Positions 1 to 9,757 of a stretch of DNA of 64,000 nt are shown piece by piece. A model generated the notes under the pieces. That model made no database searches. It had not been told where the DNA came from and worked only from the letters and a program-made list of their open reading frames with translations. The DNA is taken from NCBI RefSeq assembly GCF_900115085.1, contig NZ_FOVF01000028.1:1-64000 (forward strand), written 5' to 3'. The stretch is from Dokdonella immobilis (GTDB lineage Bacteria; Pseudomonadota; Gammaproteobacteria; Xanthomonadales; Rhodanobacteraceae). Numbering within the stretch: position 1 is the first letter of the stretch; each line of letters begins with the position of its first letter. The position numbers and the translations under genes were made by a program.

Positions 1-67
1 CTCCTCGCGCCTTGTCTCGCCATGAAATCCATCCGGAATTTCTTCGCGTTATTTGCGAGACACCACA

Positions 68-856
68 CTAGTTCCCGGGCACCAGCAGCAGCAACAGGCC
101 GCCGAAGACGATGCGATAGACGGCGAACGCGTTGAACGTGTGCGTGCGGATATAGCCAAGCAACCACTTCACGGCGATGAAGGCGGTGATCGTGGCGACG
201 ACGAAGCCGACCGCCACCGCCGACCAGTCCTCCTGCACGCCGCCTGAGCGCAACTGCTTGAAGATCTCGTAGCCACTGGCCGCGTACATGGTCGGGATGC
301 CGACCAGAAAGGCGAACTCGGTGGCCGCCGCCCGGTTGTTGGTGCCGGCCAGCATGGCCGCGAAGATCGTCGCTGCCGAGCGTGATACGCCAGGGAAGAT
401 TGCCGCGACGATCTGGGCAAGGCCGACCGCGATGACCACGGTCCAGGTGATGCGTTCGCTGTCCGGCCGCTTCGCGCTCCACCATTCGGCAGCGAAGATC
501 CAGAAGCCGCCGACGATCAGTGCGATCGCGATCGGGGTGACGCGATCGGGCAGGGTGAAGCCGAGCTTGGCGACGATCAGGCCCAGGATCGCGGTGATCA
601 GGAAGGCCAGGACAAGCTTGAGCAGATAGTCGCGGTTGTCCGGCTCGCGCCAGCCGGTCGCCAGCATCCACAGCCGCTTCCAGTAGATAAGGGTCACGGC
701 CAGGATCGCCCCGGCCTGGATCACGATGTTGAAGGTGTCCGAACGCGCGCCAAGCCAGTGCTGGGCGATCAGCAGGTGCCCGGTGCTCGAGATTGGCAGG
801 AATTCGGTGATGCCTTCGATGATGCCGAGCAGGATGACATTGATCAGGTCGGACAC
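68..856 (-). CDS. uppP: Undecaprenyl-diphosphatase UppP (BacA)
   Basis: Dephosphorylates undecaprenyl diphosphate at the inner membrane, recycling the lipid carrier for peptidoglycan and other envelope polymers. The N-terminal motif [14 protein letters not shown] and the later PGVSRSAAT segment are the two family signatures, and the protein is a string of hydrophobic helices. I chose the GTG at 854-856, giving 262 residues beginning [15 protein letters not shown]. The longer reading frame upstream adds an Arg/Gly-rich stretch unlike this family and runs into the glnA promoter region. It is divergent from glnA with about 150 bp between. Function is very secure and the start is fairly secure. 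Confidence 0.95.
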   Translation of the reverse strand: MSDLINVILLGIIEGITEFLPISSTGHLLIAQHWLGARSDTFNIVIQAGAILAVTLIYWKRLWMLATGWREPDNRDYLLKLVLAFLITAILGLIVAKLGFTLPDRVTPIAIALIVGGFWIFAAEWWSAKRPDSERITWTVVIAVGLAQIVAAIFPGVSRSAATIFAAMLAGTNNRAAATEFAFLVGIPTMYAASGYEIFKQLRSGGVQEDWSAVAVGFVVATITAFIAVKWLLGYIRTHTFNAFAVYRIVFGGLLLLLVPGN

Positions 857-927
857 GGGCCGGCTTCCGGTTGCAAACGCGCAAGGATAAGGCAGAAGGG
901 CAGGGCCGAGGCGGGGGGCCTCTCGGC

Positions 928-942
928 TGGCGGCGATCGTGC
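928..942 (+). promoter_or_regulatory. Possible sigma-54 promoter of glnA (weak)
   Basis: TGGCGGCGATCGTGC has the GG-N10-GC spacing of a -24/-12 element, about 67 bp upstream of the glnA start. The TGGC and TGC halves match the consensus but the inner bases do not. NtrC-dependent sigma-54 control of glnA is common, and ntrBC lies in this window, which makes the reading plausible but not proven. Confidence 0.25.
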
Positions 943-1008
943 GAGAATTGCCGCCCCGTCGGCGGCCGCAGCCGCCTCCGCCGATACCCACCTTCCCGAG
1001 GCCAAGTC

Positions 1009-2418
1009 ATGTCTGTCGCCAACGTGCTCAAACTGATCAAGGACCATGAGGTCGAGTTCATCGACCTGCGTTTCGCCGACATGCTCGGCAAGCAGCATCA
1101 CGTCAGTTTTCCGGCGCACTCGGTCGATGAGTCCTTCTTCGAGGACGGCAAGATGTTCGACGGCTCATCGATCAGCGGCTGGAAGGGCATCAACGAGTCC
1201 GACATGGTGCTGATGCCGGATCCCGACACGGCGATCCTCGATCCGTTCATGGCCGACCCGACCCTGATCCTCACCTGCGACGTGCTCGAGCCGCACACGA
1301 TGCAGGCCTATTCGCGCGATCCACGCTCGCTGGCCAGGCGCGCCGAAGCCTATCTCAAGTCGACCGGCATCGCCGACACGGCTTTCTTCGGCCCTGAGCC
1401 CGAGTTCTTCATCTTCGACGCCGTGCGCTGGCAGAACACCATGGGCAAGGTCGGATTCGAGATCGAATCCGAGGAAGCGGCCTGGTCGTCCGACAAGCGC
1501 TACGAGGCCGGCAACAGCGGCCATCGACCCGGGGTCAAGAGCGGCTATTTCCCGGTGCCGCCAGTCGATTCATTGCAGGACCTGCGCAGCGAGATGTGCA
1601 AGCTGCTCGAACGTGTCGGCCAGGTGGTCGAGGTGCACCACCACGAAGTCGCCACGGCCGGCCAGTGCGAAATCGGCACGCGTTTCAACACGCTCGTGCG
1701 CAAGGCTGACGAACTGATCACGATGAAATACATCGTGCGCAATGTCGCCCACCAGTACGGCAAGACCGCCAGCTTCATGCCCAAGCCGCTGGTCGGCGAC
1801 AACGGTTCGGGCATGCACGTGCACCAGTCGCTTGCCAAGGGCGGCAACAACATCTTCGCCGGCGACCTCTACGGTGGCCTGTCGCAAACCGCGCTCTGGT
1901 ACATCGGCGGCATCTTCAAGCATGCGCGCGCGCTCAATGCGTTCACCAATTCGACCACGAACAGCTACAAGCGCCTCGTGCCCGGTTTCGAAGCCCCGGT
2001 CATGCTCGCCTATTCGGCGCGCAACCGTTCGGCCAGCTGCCGCATTCCGTTCGTCAACAATGCCAAGGGCCGGCGCATCGAGATCCGCTTCCCCGATCCG
2101 GTCAACAGCGGCTACCTCACCTTCGCCGCCCTGCTCATGGCCGGACTCGACGGCATCCTCAACAAGATCGACCCCGGCGCGCCCTCGGACAAGGATCTCT
2201 ACGACCTGCCGCCCGAGGAGGAGAAGAACATCCCGACCGTCTGCCACTCGCTCGACCAGGCCCTCGAAGCGCTCGACAAGGATCGCGCCTTCCTGACCGC
2301 AGGCGGCGTGTTCTCGGACGACTTCATCGACGGCTACATCGACCTCAAGATGCAGGAGGTCACGCGCTTCCGTGCGGCCACGCATCCGCTCGAATACCAG
2401 ATGTACTACTCGATCTGA
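1009..2418 (+). CDS. glnA: Type I glutamine synthetase
   Basis: Condenses ammonium and glutamate to glutamine using ATP; the central nitrogen-assimilation enzyme, active as a cytosolic dodecamer. The 469 residues fit GSI-beta enzymes. Visible signatures are DGSSISGW near the N-terminus, the catalytic segment [11 protein letters not shown] and the adenylylation loop DLYDLPPEE with Tyr398. Presence of that Tyr implies control by GlnE. The ATG at 1009 follows a GAGG ribosome site and gives the usual [15 protein letters not shown] start. Its usual partners ntrB and ntrC are not adjacent but lie at 28703-31143. Confidence 0.97.
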   Translation: MSVANVLKLIKDHEVEFIDLRFADMLGKQHHVSFPAHSVDESFFEDGKMFDGSSISGWKGINESDMVLMPDPDTAILDPFMADPTLILTCDVLEPHTMQAYSRDPRSLARRAEAYLKSTGIADTAFFGPEPEFFIFDAVRWQNTMGKVGFEIESEEAAWSSDKRYEAGNSGHRPGVKSGYFPVPPVDSLQDLRSEMCKLLERVGQVVEVHHHEVATAGQCEIGTRFNTLVRKADELITMKYIVRNVAHQYGKTASFMPKPLVGDNGSGMHVHQSLAKGGNNIFAGDLYGGLSQTALWYIGGIFKHARALNAFTNSTTNSYKRLVPGFEAPVMLAYSARNRSASCRIPFVNNAKGRRIEIRFPDPVNSGYLTFAALLMAGLDGILNKIDPGAPSDKDLYDLPPEEEKNIPTVCHSLDQALEALDKDRAFLTAGGVFSDDFIDGYIDLKMQEVTRFRAATHPLEYQMYYSI

Positions 2419-2440
2419 GATCGGGGCGACTCGGGGCGAG

Positions 2441-2585
2441 GGAGAGCGAACCTCGCAGGTTCCCTGAGCGCAGCGGAGCCGTTGGGCATCGCTTGCGCTC
2501 TGCCCAACCTACGGGCAACTCGGATGGCGCGGGAAACGCGGCAAAGGTAGGTTGGGGTGAGCGAAAGCGAACCCCAACGTGGTGT
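2441..2585. repeat. Cluster of REP-like intergenic hairpins
   Basis: Three perfect inverted repeats follow one another between glnA and the next gene. They are GAACCT/AGGTTC (2448-2462), GTTGGGC/GCCCAAC (2481-2508) and GTTGGGGT/ACCCCAAC (2551-2578). The last has a purine-rich loop GAGCGAAAGCGA. The GTTGGG-stem pattern resembles dispersed palindromic repeats seen in many proteobacterial genomes. They may also end glnA transcription, though no T-run follows. Confidence 0.6.
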
Positions 2586-2697
2586 TGGGAGGCGCGCCGA
2601 AAAGCGTCTGCTGGAGAATCAGGTTGAGCATCGAGCTTTCCGACATCGAGCGGCGATCCAAACCGTCGCGAAGCCATCGCCAGGAAAGCGGTCGGAT

Positions 2698-4305
2698 TTG
2701 CCCGACGTGAATGCCGCTTCGATAGCGGCAGCCCTCGATCGCCTGCGCGGCGTGCTGCCCGCCGCCGGTGCCGAGGCGCTGATCGATCGCCTGCGCGATG
2801 GAACCGCGAGCGAGACCGATTGGGCGATGTCCGGCGAAGCCTTGCTGCGGTTGGAGCCGCCACTCGCGCGCAACTTTCTCGAAATCGCCGTGCAGCGCAT
2901 CCCCGAATCGGCAACGCTGCATTACCTGCTCGGCAACGCCTTGCGCATGAGTGCGCGGCCTGTCGAGGCCGAGGCGGCCTTGCGCCAGGCCATCATCCTC
3001 GATCCGGCGCATGCCAATGCCAGCCTTTCACTTGCGCACCTGCTGCGCGAGCAGGGCCGCATGCGCGCACTCGCCGAAATCATGACCGCGCTCTGGCATC
3101 ACGAGCCGCGCACGCTCGAAAGCGATCGGCGCACGCTGGCGTTCCTCTGCGAGTGCGAGCGTTTCGCAGAAGCCGATACCTTGCTCGCGCCGATCCTCGA
3201 GGCGCATCCGGGAGACGCCCCGCTTCAGCGCCGTGCCGGCGAAATCGCTCTCGTGCTCGGGCGCTTCGACGCGGCGCGCGACCATCTGCGCGCGGCGATC
3301 GACGGCAATCCGGGCCAGGCCTCGGCCTGGTTGCGCTTGGCCCATACGCATCGTTTCGTCGATGCCGATGACCCTGACCTGCAGCGGCTCCGCGCGGGTG
3401 CGTCGCGCAGCGATCTCGGTACCGATGTCGAGACCGCGATCGGCTTCGGTCTCGGCAAGGCGCTCGACGACCTCGGTGAATACGGCGAGGCCGCGCGCAT
3501 CCTGAGGCAGGCCAATGCGCGCTGGCATGCGGCGCATCCTTGGGACGCCGATGCCTGGAAGCGCTTCGTCGATACGCAAGGGGCCGCAGCCAGGCTGCAA
3601 CCGGTGCCGGCTTCGGCCGAAACCGTGCCGGTCTTCATTGTCGGTCTGCCGCGTTCAGGGACAACCCTGGCGGCCAGCCTGCTGGCGCGCGATCCGGAGG
3701 TCCGTGCGCGCGGCGAACTGAACTGGATCGCGGCCCTGGCCGCTCGCATCGGCGCGCAGCCAACAGTCGAAACACTGGCTGCCGCCGGAACTTTCTATCT
3801 GCGCCATCTGCGCCAGGACGACGAACCGGCGCGGCTGTTCCTCGACAAGAATCCGCTCAACTTCCGCCACCTCGGCCTGATCGCCGCGATGCTGCCGCAG
3901 GCGAAGATCATCCATTGCCGGCGCGACCTGCGCGATACCGCGCTGTCGCTGTGGAGCCAGCATTTCGCCCACGAGGACATGGCCTGGAGCTACGACTTCG
4001 GCGACATCGCCGCGTTCGCCGACGGCCATGCCCGACTGATGCAGCGCTGGAAGCTGCAACTCGACCTGCCGATCTTCGAGCTCGACTACGAGGCCCTGGT
4101 CGGCGACAGCGAGGCCACCCTGGGCCAGCTTCGCTCGTTTCTCGGTCTCGACGCGACAGCGACTTCATCGCAGCCGGCCGCCGCGGAAGTCTTCGCCACG
4201 GCCAGCATCTGGCAGGCGCGACAAGGCATCCACGCCCGCTCGGTCGAACGCTGGCGGAACTATGCCGGGTTCCTGCCCGAACTCGGCGATACCCGCTTCG
4301 ACTGA
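2698..4305 (+). CDS. TPR-repeat sulfotransferase family protein
   Basis: The N-terminal half is helical TPR-type repeat sequence (for example LHYLLGNALRMSARPVEAEAALRQA). The C-terminal half is a sulfotransferase domain with the PAPS-binding loop GLPRSGTTL at about residues 315-323 and a downstream IIHCRRDLRDTALSLW segment like the 3'-phosphate-binding motif. It probably transfers sulfate from PAPS to an unknown cell product. I chose the TTG at 2698 after AGGAAAG; a GTG at 2707 is also possible. The open frame extends to 2557, but that part runs through the hairpin repeats and has no domain. The family is secure and the substrate unknown. Confidence 0.85.
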   Translation: MPDVNAASIAAALDRLRGVLPAAGAEALIDRLRDGTASETDWAMSGEALLRLEPPLARNFLEIAVQRIPESATLHYLLGNALRMSARPVEAEAALRQAIILDPAHANASLSLAHLLREQGRMRALAEIMTALWHHEPRTLESDRRTLAFLCECERFAEADTLLAPILEAHPGDAPLQRRAGEIALVLGRFDAARDHLRAAIDGNPGQASAWLRLAHTHRFVDADDPDLQRLRAGASRSDLGTDVETAIGFGLGKALDDLGEYGEAARILRQANARWHAAHPWDADAWKRFVDTQGAAARLQPVPASAETVPVFIVGLPRSGTTLAASLLARDPEVRARGELNWIAALAARIGAQPTVETLAAAGTFYLRHLRQDDEPARLFLDKNPLNFRHLGLIAAMLPQAKIIHCRRDLRDTALSLWSQHFAHEDMAWSYDFGDIAAFADGHARLMQRWKLQLDLPIFELDYEALVGDSEATLGQLRSFLGLDATATSSQPAAAEVFATASIWQARQGIHARSVERWRNYAGFLPELGDTRFD

Positions 4306-4496
4306 AGCCACGGGTGACCGGTCGAGCCAGGCCCCGCTTCGGCGCGGGCCTGCGGTGACGCACCCACCACGCCCGAAGCTGTCGCCAAGCCGCCCGAAAA
4401 TGTGATGCAGTTCACAGGTCGTCCGTGATCCAGCCGCGCGGAAGCGGCCACGGCGACGGGCATGCTCGCGGTCAGTTCATCGACCCGGGAACCTCC

Positions 4497-4802
4497 ATGA
4501 CCCACGCCAGCTTCGATCCCTGTCCCTCTGCGAACACCGTGCGACGCATCGCCACTGCGCGCTGGACGCCCTACGTGGCCGCCACGCTGCAGACTTGGTG
4601 CCGTACGGCACTGTCCGAACCCGGCGCCTGCATCAGCAGCCGGGCCGGCGAATGCAAGGCCTGCCGCGCCCTGCAGAAGATCGCCGCGCTGCACTGGAAC
4701 GAGGCCCTCGGTGAACGCATCCAGCAGATCGCCCGCGAGGCTTGCGAAATGAGTGTCATGCGCGCGGTCGTCGTGCACCCGATGAAGTACGCCTCGTTCT
4801 GA
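4497..4802 (+). CDS. Small cysteine-rich hypothetical protein
   Basis: 101 residues, MTHASFDPCPSANTVRR..., family not recognised. It has six cysteines, including GECKACRAL, which is a CxxC pair. Codon third positions are strongly G/C, as in neighbouring real genes, and this is the main reason for calling it. The ATG at 4497 has only a weak GGGA upstream; the open frame continues to 4425 without better support. It stands alone between the sulfotransferase gene and the convergent ROK kinase gene. Confidence 0.55.
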   Translation: MTHASFDPCPSANTVRRIATARWTPYVAATLQTWCRTALSEPGACISSRAGECKACRALQKIAALHWNEALGERIQQIAREACEMSVMRAVVVHPMKYASF

Positions 4803-4847
4803 ATTGCCGACCCGGCGCGATACCGGCAAGCCGCGTATCGCGCGGGC

Positions 4848-5750
4848 CTACTCCCGACACGCAGCCAGCGCCCCGCCGATCAGCGCATGCGCGTCGTCGT
4901 CGGGGGCCAGGCGGACCATGGCGTTCCAGTCCTGGCCGCACTGCCAGCCCTGTTCGGGCAGGCGGCGCACGATCGCGGCACGCAGTGTTTCGCCGAGCGC
5001 TTCGCTGAGCCCGCCAGAAAACAGGAACAGCTCGAGTCCAAGCGCGTAGTGGAGCATGGCCACGGCGCGGGCCAGCGGTTCGACGAAGCCATCGAGATCG
5101 GGCTGCTGTCCATCCTGTTCGGCCGCTGCGCAGACACGTTGCCAGGCGCGTCCCGAGGCCAGCGCGCCGAGATGGCCGCGGCCACCGCAGTCGCAGGCCG
5201 GCGCGCCGGGCGAGGGATCGAAGACCATGTGGGTCAGCTCGCCGCCCGCGCCGTGTGGACCGACTTGCGCCTGGCCGTCGATGAAGACCTTGAGGCCGAC
5301 CCCGCTGCCGAGCGTGAACAGGGCGAAATCGCGATGCTGGCCGACGAAGCGATGGCCGGCGGCGGTGACGTCGTTGAAGAGGCATATCGGCAGACCCGGC
5401 AGTCGCGCGGCGAGCAGGCCGTCCAGCGCCAGCGGGCACAAGGCCTGGCCGTCGTCGCCCCATAGCGTCGGCAGGGCGGCGATGCGGCCCGCGGCGTCGA
5501 CCGGGCCCGGAAACGCCGCCGCCACCGCATCGATGACGTGGCTTTGGCGCGCCTCGCTGACCGCAGCGACGATAAAGTCGAGGACCGCATCGAGCCGTTC
5601 GGCAGCGCTCATGGCCGGCAGGATCAGGTGATTCGGGGTCTCCTGACGCCGTTGCGACACGACGCGTGCCGTGCCGTCATCGACGGCGACGACGGCCGCG
5701 CGCAGATTGGTGCCGCCGATATCGAAGCTGGCGACGTGGCGCACCGGCAT
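4848..5750 (-). CDS. ROK-family glucokinase-like sugar kinase
   Basis: Probably phosphorylates glucose released by the GH1 enzyme upstream. The 300-residue protein has the ATP phosphate loop FDIGGTNLRAAV, the catalytic Asp in CLFNDVTA (Asp127) and ELTH with His174. The ROK zinc motif is altered: Cys186 and Cys188 remain, but the third Cys position holds His193 and the following Glu position holds Gly195. The start at 5750 lies 4 bp after the lacI-type gene stop, so the two are co-transcribed. It is the last gene of the TonB receptor-GH1-transporter-regulator-kinase series. Confidence 0.88.
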   Translation of the reverse strand: MPVRHVASFDIGGTNLRAAVVAVDDGTARVVSQRRQETPNHLILPAMSAAERLDAVLDFIVAAVSEARQSHVIDAVAAAFPGPVDAAGRIAALPTLWGDDGQALCPLALDGLLAARLPGLPICLFNDVTAAGHRFVGQHRDFALFTLGSGVGLKVFIDGQAQVGPHGAGGELTHMVFDPSPGAPACDCGGRGHLGALASGRAWQRVCAAAEQDGQQPDLDGFVEPLARAVAMLHYALGLELFLFSGGLSEALGETLRAAIVRRLPEQGWQCGQDWNAMVRLAPDDDAHALIGGALAACRE

Positions 5751-5754
5751 CGGT

Positions 5755-6780
5755 TCAGGAGGTCTGCGTTCGCGGCGGTGCAATCGACTCGCGCAGGATG
5801 ACCCGGGCCGGATGCATGCTCGGATGCGGCTCTGCTTCGCCGGCGCGCAACTGCTCGAGCAGGATCTGCGTCGCGGTCTTGGCCATCTCGCGGATCGGCT
5901 GCTGGATCGTGCTGATCGACGGCCAGACCTGGCGCGAGATCGGCGCGTCATCGAAGCCGACCACCGAAAGCTGCTCGGGGATGCGCAGGCCCATGGCCAG
6001 CGCGGTCTTGATCACGCCGCCGGCCATCTCGTCGTTGGCGGCGAAGATCGCGGTCGGCGGTGACGGCAGCGAAAGCAATTGACGCGCCCCCTCCTCGCCG
6101 GCATGGAAGCGGTTGTCACCGAGGGTGACCAGCTCGCCCTGGAAGGCGATGCCGTGCGCGCGCAGGGCCTTGCGGTAGCCTTCGAAGCGCAGGCCGACGG
6201 CGCGGTGATCGGGGTGGCCGGTGATGAAGCCGATCCGCCGATGGCCGAGCCCGATCAGCACTTCGGCCAGTTCGAACGAGGCCTCGAGGTCGTTGGTCTC
6301 GACGAACGGATGCGCCGTCTTGTCGATGGTCGGCGCAATGCGCACGAGCGGAATGCCGGCCTCGACGAGCAGCCCGATCGCTTCCATGTGGTCGGAGATC
6401 GGCGGCGACAGCAACACGCCATCGATGCGGCGATCGAGGATCAGCTCGGATACCTCGTTGACGAGGTCGCCATCGCGGAACTCGCCGGGATGGATGACCA
6501 GCTCGTAGCCGTGCGGCCGGCATATCTCGAGGATGCCCTCCTGGATGTCGAGCACGTAATGCGCGCCGGGCTTGCCGTAGATCAGGCCGAGCATGAACGA
6601 GCGGTTGCCGGCCAGGCTGCGCGCCGACAGGCGCGGTCGATAGTTGAGCTCGGCGATCGCCGCCTCGACCCGGGCCCGGGTCTGCGGGCGCACGTTGCGC
6701 TCGCGGTTGACCACGCGCGAGACGGTCTTGATCGACACGCCCGCGCGCGCGGCGACATCGTCGATGATTGCCTTGCTCAT
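5755..6780 (-). CDS. LacI-family transcriptional regulator of the sugar locus
   Basis: 341 residues. The N-terminal helix-turn-helix IDDVAARAGVSIKTVSRVVNRE is typical of LacI, followed by a hinge (YRPRLSARSLAG) and a periplasmic-binding-protein-like effector domain with FAANDEMAGGV. It probably represses the surrounding beta-glucoside genes until the sugar binds. Candidate operators with central CG are at 12457-12537, upstream of the TonB receptor gene; I see none directly upstream of this gene. The start at 6780 is the first Met before the HTH; the open frame upstream lacks any domain. Confidence 0.93.
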   Translation of the reverse strand: MSKAIIDDVAARAGVSIKTVSRVVNRERNVRPQTRARVEAAIAELNYRPRLSARSLAGNRSFMLGLIYGKPGAHYVLDIQEGILEICRPHGYELVIHPGEFRDGDLVNEVSELILDRRIDGVLLSPPISDHMEAIGLLVEAGIPLVRIAPTIDKTAHPFVETNDLEASFELAEVLIGLGHRRIGFITGHPDHRAVGLRFEGYRKALRAHGIAFQGELVTLGDNRFHAGEEGARQLLSLPSPPTAIFAANDEMAGGVIKTALAMGLRIPEQLSVVGFDDAPISRQVWPSISTIQQPIREMAKTATQILLEQLRAGEAEPHPSMHPARVILRESIAPPRTQTS

Positions 6781-6871
6781 CCGTTCGGCCTCCGCAACGC
6801 CACGCGTTGCCCGGCCCGATTGTATCCGCAAGGCCGAGGGCGCTCGGGGCGGGCGGCCTGTTCCGCGCCGA

Positions 6872-8257
6872 TCACGCCGAAGGGCGCACCACCGTGCGCG
6901 CCGCGATCTCGGCGACCAGCCGCGCATGGTGGGCCGCATTGAGTTTGTAGAACAGCATCACCGCGCACGAGGCGAGCATGCCGAGCATCGGGAACAGGGT
7001 GATCATGTACTTGAGTCCCTCGACCGTGGACGGCGCCTGGGCCTGGTTCGGCACGTAGCCGATCCAGGTCAGGTACAGGCCGACGAAGGCCGAGGAGATG
7101 CCGAGCGCCGATTTCTGGATCAGGGTGACGAGGCCGAACACGAAGCCTTCCACGCGCACGCCCGAGCGCCACTCGCCGTACTCGACCGTGTCGGGCACGA
7201 TCGACCAGAAATTGACCGCGATCGCGGCCGATCCGAACGCGGAGATCGCGATCAGCACGAACAGCGTGGTCGTGTCGGGCTTGCCGACCAGATGCAGCAC
7301 GGCCAGTGCCGCGGTGGCGATCAGCAGGCCGCTGATCCAGGCCACGCGCTTGCCGGTGTAGCGGCTGATCACGGTCCACGGCAGGATCGCCAGCATCTGC
7401 ACGAACGGGATCATGCTGGCCAGGTCGCCGGTCATGGTCGCCTTGCCGCCCATGTAGTACTGCACGAAATAGGGCAGGCTGGCGCTGGTCACGGTGCTGG
7501 CGAAACCGAACAGGGCGATCGCCGCGGCTGCCTGCAGGAACGGCGTGTTCTTCGCCAGCATGCCCAGCAGTTCGCCGGTCGGCGGATGGCGTTGCTGTTC
7601 GCCGACCGGTTCGAGGCGTTCCTCGGTCAGTCCGTAGCTGGCGAAGATGACCAGGGTCGCGAACGAGGACAGGATCGCCGCCGACCAGAAGTAGGCCGAG
7701 TCCGGATTGGCGATGCCGAGCCAGGTGACCAGCCGCGGCGTGGCATAGCCGACCACGGCCGAACCGCTGAACGCGAACAGCATGCGCGCGCCGGCCAGCC
7801 AGTTGCGCTCCATCGAGTCGCGCGTCATCGAGGCCATCATCGCGCCGTAGGGAATGTTGACGGCCGCGTAGACGGTGCGGAACAGCAGCTGGGTCGCCAG
7901 CGCGTAGACGATCAGCGCGGTGTCGTGGAACGGCACCGGCAGGAACACGAAACTGAAACTCGCGGCCAGCGGAATCGCGCCGAACAGCATGTACGGCCGG
8001 TAGCGGCCGAACCGCGTGCGCGTCTTGTTGGCGACGATGCCGATCAGCGGATCGACCAGGCCGTCCCAGATCAGGCAGATCATCACGATGATGCCGGCCG
8101 CGCCGCTGTCGAGGCCGAGCACGTCGGTGTAGTACTTGAGCAGGAAGACCTGCAGCGGCAGCCAGTAGAAATTGAAGGCGAAGTCGCCGAGGCCGTAGCC
8201 GAGGTAGCGCCGCGGCGGCAGGCGCTCGGCGGTCGCTGCAGGAGGAAGGGCGCTCAT
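6872..8257 (-). CDS. GPH-family (MFS) sugar:cation symporter
   Basis: 461 residues with about twelve hydrophobic segments. It starts ...RYLGYGLGDFAFNFYWLPLQVFLLKYYTDVLG, and the GYGLGDFA plus YYTDVLG pattern with DPLIGIVANKTRTRFGRYRP is the signature of the glycoside-pentoside-hexuronide symporter family. It is expected to move a glucoside such as cellobiose across the inner membrane. It sits between the GH1 gene (102 bp gap) and the LacI gene, consistent with import before intracellular hydrolysis. Confidence 0.92.
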   Translation of the reverse strand: MSALPPAATAERLPPRRYLGYGLGDFAFNFYWLPLQVFLLKYYTDVLGLDSGAAGIIVMICLIWDGLVDPLIGIVANKTRTRFGRYRPYMLFGAIPLAASFSFVFLPVPFHDTALIVYALATQLLFRTVYAAVNIPYGAMMASMTRDSMERNWLAGARMLFAFSGSAVVGYATPRLVTWLGIANPDSAYFWSAAILSSFATLVIFASYGLTEERLEPVGEQQRHPPTGELLGMLAKNTPFLQAAAAIALFGFASTVTSASLPYFVQYYMGGKATMTGDLASMIPFVQMLAILPWTVISRYTGKRVAWISGLLIATAALAVLHLVGKPDTTTLFVLIAISAFGSAAIAVNFWSIVPDTVEYGEWRSGVRVEGFVFGLVTLIQKSALGISSAFVGLYLTWIGYVPNQAQAPSTVEGLKYMITLFPMLGMLASCAVMLFYKLNAAHHARLVAEIAARTVVRPSA

Positions 8258-8359
8258 GGTGTCGGTGGCACTCCGGCGGCAGGCGAAGGGTCGGCGAGGC
8301 AGGGTAGCGCGCAGGCGCCGCGGCGCAACGGCGGCGATGCGATCCGGTCGATGTGCGGC

Positions 8360-9757
8360 TCAGCGGATTGCATGGTCGGCCGCCACCCGCGCGTACCAGT
8401 GGCCCGAGGCCTTGAGCTTGCGCGCCTGCGCATGCTCGAAATCGACATGGACGACGCCGAAGCGTTGCGAATAGCCCTCGGCCCATTCGAAGTTGTCGAG
8501 CAGGCTCCAGTGGTGGAAGGCGCGCACCGGTACGCCGCGCTGCATGGCCCGGGCCATCGCCTGCAGGTGCCGGCGCAGGAAATCGATGCGGGCCTGGTCG
8601 TCGATCTCGCCATCGGCGCCCGGACCCGTGTTGAAAGCCGCGCCGCATTCGCTGATCTCGATCGGCAGGTTGCCGGTTTCCTCGCGCATGCGCAGCAGGA
8701 TGTCCTCGAAACCCTGGGCGTCGATATCCCAGCCGATGTCGGTCTTCGGCAAGGTGCCACGGCCGCGGGCCCATTCGCCGATGCAGTTCAGGCCCGGAAT
8801 GTCGCAGCCTTGCGGTGCATCGCTGACCAGCCACGGCGAGTAGTAGTTGAGTCCGACGAAGTCGAACGGCGCCTTGATGCGCTGATCGTCGCCGGGCAGG
8901 AAGCCGAGCAGGTCGTCGATCTCCTCGACCGGCAGCACGCCATCCGGATAGCGACCGTGCAACGCTGGCAGCAGGAACCAGAGATTGAGGAAGCGGTGCC
9001 AGCGCTCGGCCGCGGCGATGTCGCGATAGGCCGGGCTCTTCGGATACATCGGCGCGACGTCGAAGGCGCTGCCGACTTCGCAATCGGCCCGGTGCGCCTT
9101 GAGCGCGCGGAAGCCGAGGCCCTGGGCCAGGTTGGCGGTGTGGGTCGCGCGCAGGAAGGCGCGGGGATCGCTGCGTCCCGGTGCGTGCACGCCGAGCCAG
9201 TAGCCGGTCGAGGTGAAGGTCTTCGGTTCGTTGAGGACGACCCAGTGGCGCACGCGATCGCCGAGGCCATCGGCGACAAGGTTCGCAAAGTCGCCGAAGC
9301 GCGCAGCGGTATCGCGATTGGCCCAGCCGCCGGCATCCTCGAGTTCCTGCGGCAGGTCCCAGTGATAGAGGGTGACCAGCGGGCGCAGGCCGGCTTCGAG
9401 GACGGCGTCGGTCAGGCGCCGGTAGTAGTCCATGCCCTTCGGGTTCGCGCCACCGCGACCACCCGGTTGCACGCGTGGCCAGGCGATCGAATAACGGTAG
9501 CTGCCAAGGCCCATGGCCTTGACCAGGGCGATGTCCTCGGCAAAACGATGATAGCTGTCGCAGGCCACGTCGCCGGTGTCGCCGCCACGCACCTTGCCGG
9601 GCGTATGCGCAAAGCGGTCCCAGATCGACTCGCCCTTGCCATCGACGTCCCAGGCGCCTTCGATCTGGTAGGCCGCCGTGGCGGCGCCCCAGATGAAGTC
9701 CGCCGGGAATCCTGGCCCGTCGTTTCGATTTTCGTCTTTCGGCATGGTCTCGCTCAT
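8360..9757 (-). CDS. Glycoside hydrolase family 1 beta-glucosidase
   Basis: Hydrolyses terminal beta-glucosidic bonds. The 465 residues show the GH1 start PADFIWGAATAAYQIEGAW, the acid/base glutamate in LNEPKTF (Glu177) and the nucleophile glutamate in IEISECGAAFN (Glu370). The usual nucleophile motif is TENG; here it is SECG, so the Asn after the Glu is Cys. No signal peptide is visible, so it should act in the cytoplasm after uptake. Other sugars such as a beta-galactoside cannot be excluded. It is second in the operon after the TonB receptor. Confidence 0.93.
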   Translation of the reverse strand: MSETMPKDENRNDGPGFPADFIWGAATAAYQIEGAWDVDGKGESIWDRFAHTPGKVRGGDTGDVACDSYHRFAEDIALVKAMGLGSYRYSIAWPRVQPGGRGGANPKGMDYYRRLTDAVLEAGLRPLVTLYHWDLPQELEDAGGWANRDTAARFGDFANLVADGLGDRVRHWVVLNEPKTFTSTGYWLGVHAPGRSDPRAFLRATHTANLAQGLGFRALKAHRADCEVGSAFDVAPMYPKSPAYRDIAAAERWHRFLNLWFLLPALHGRYPDGVLPVEEIDDLLGFLPGDDQRIKAPFDFVGLNYYSPWLVSDAPQGCDIPGLNCIGEWARGRGTLPKTDIGWDIDAQGFEDILLRMREETGNLPIEISECGAAFNTGPGADGEIDDQARIDFLRRHLQAMARAMQRGVPVRAFHHWSLLDNFEWAEGYSQRFGVVHVDFEHAQARKLKASGHWYARVAADHAIR

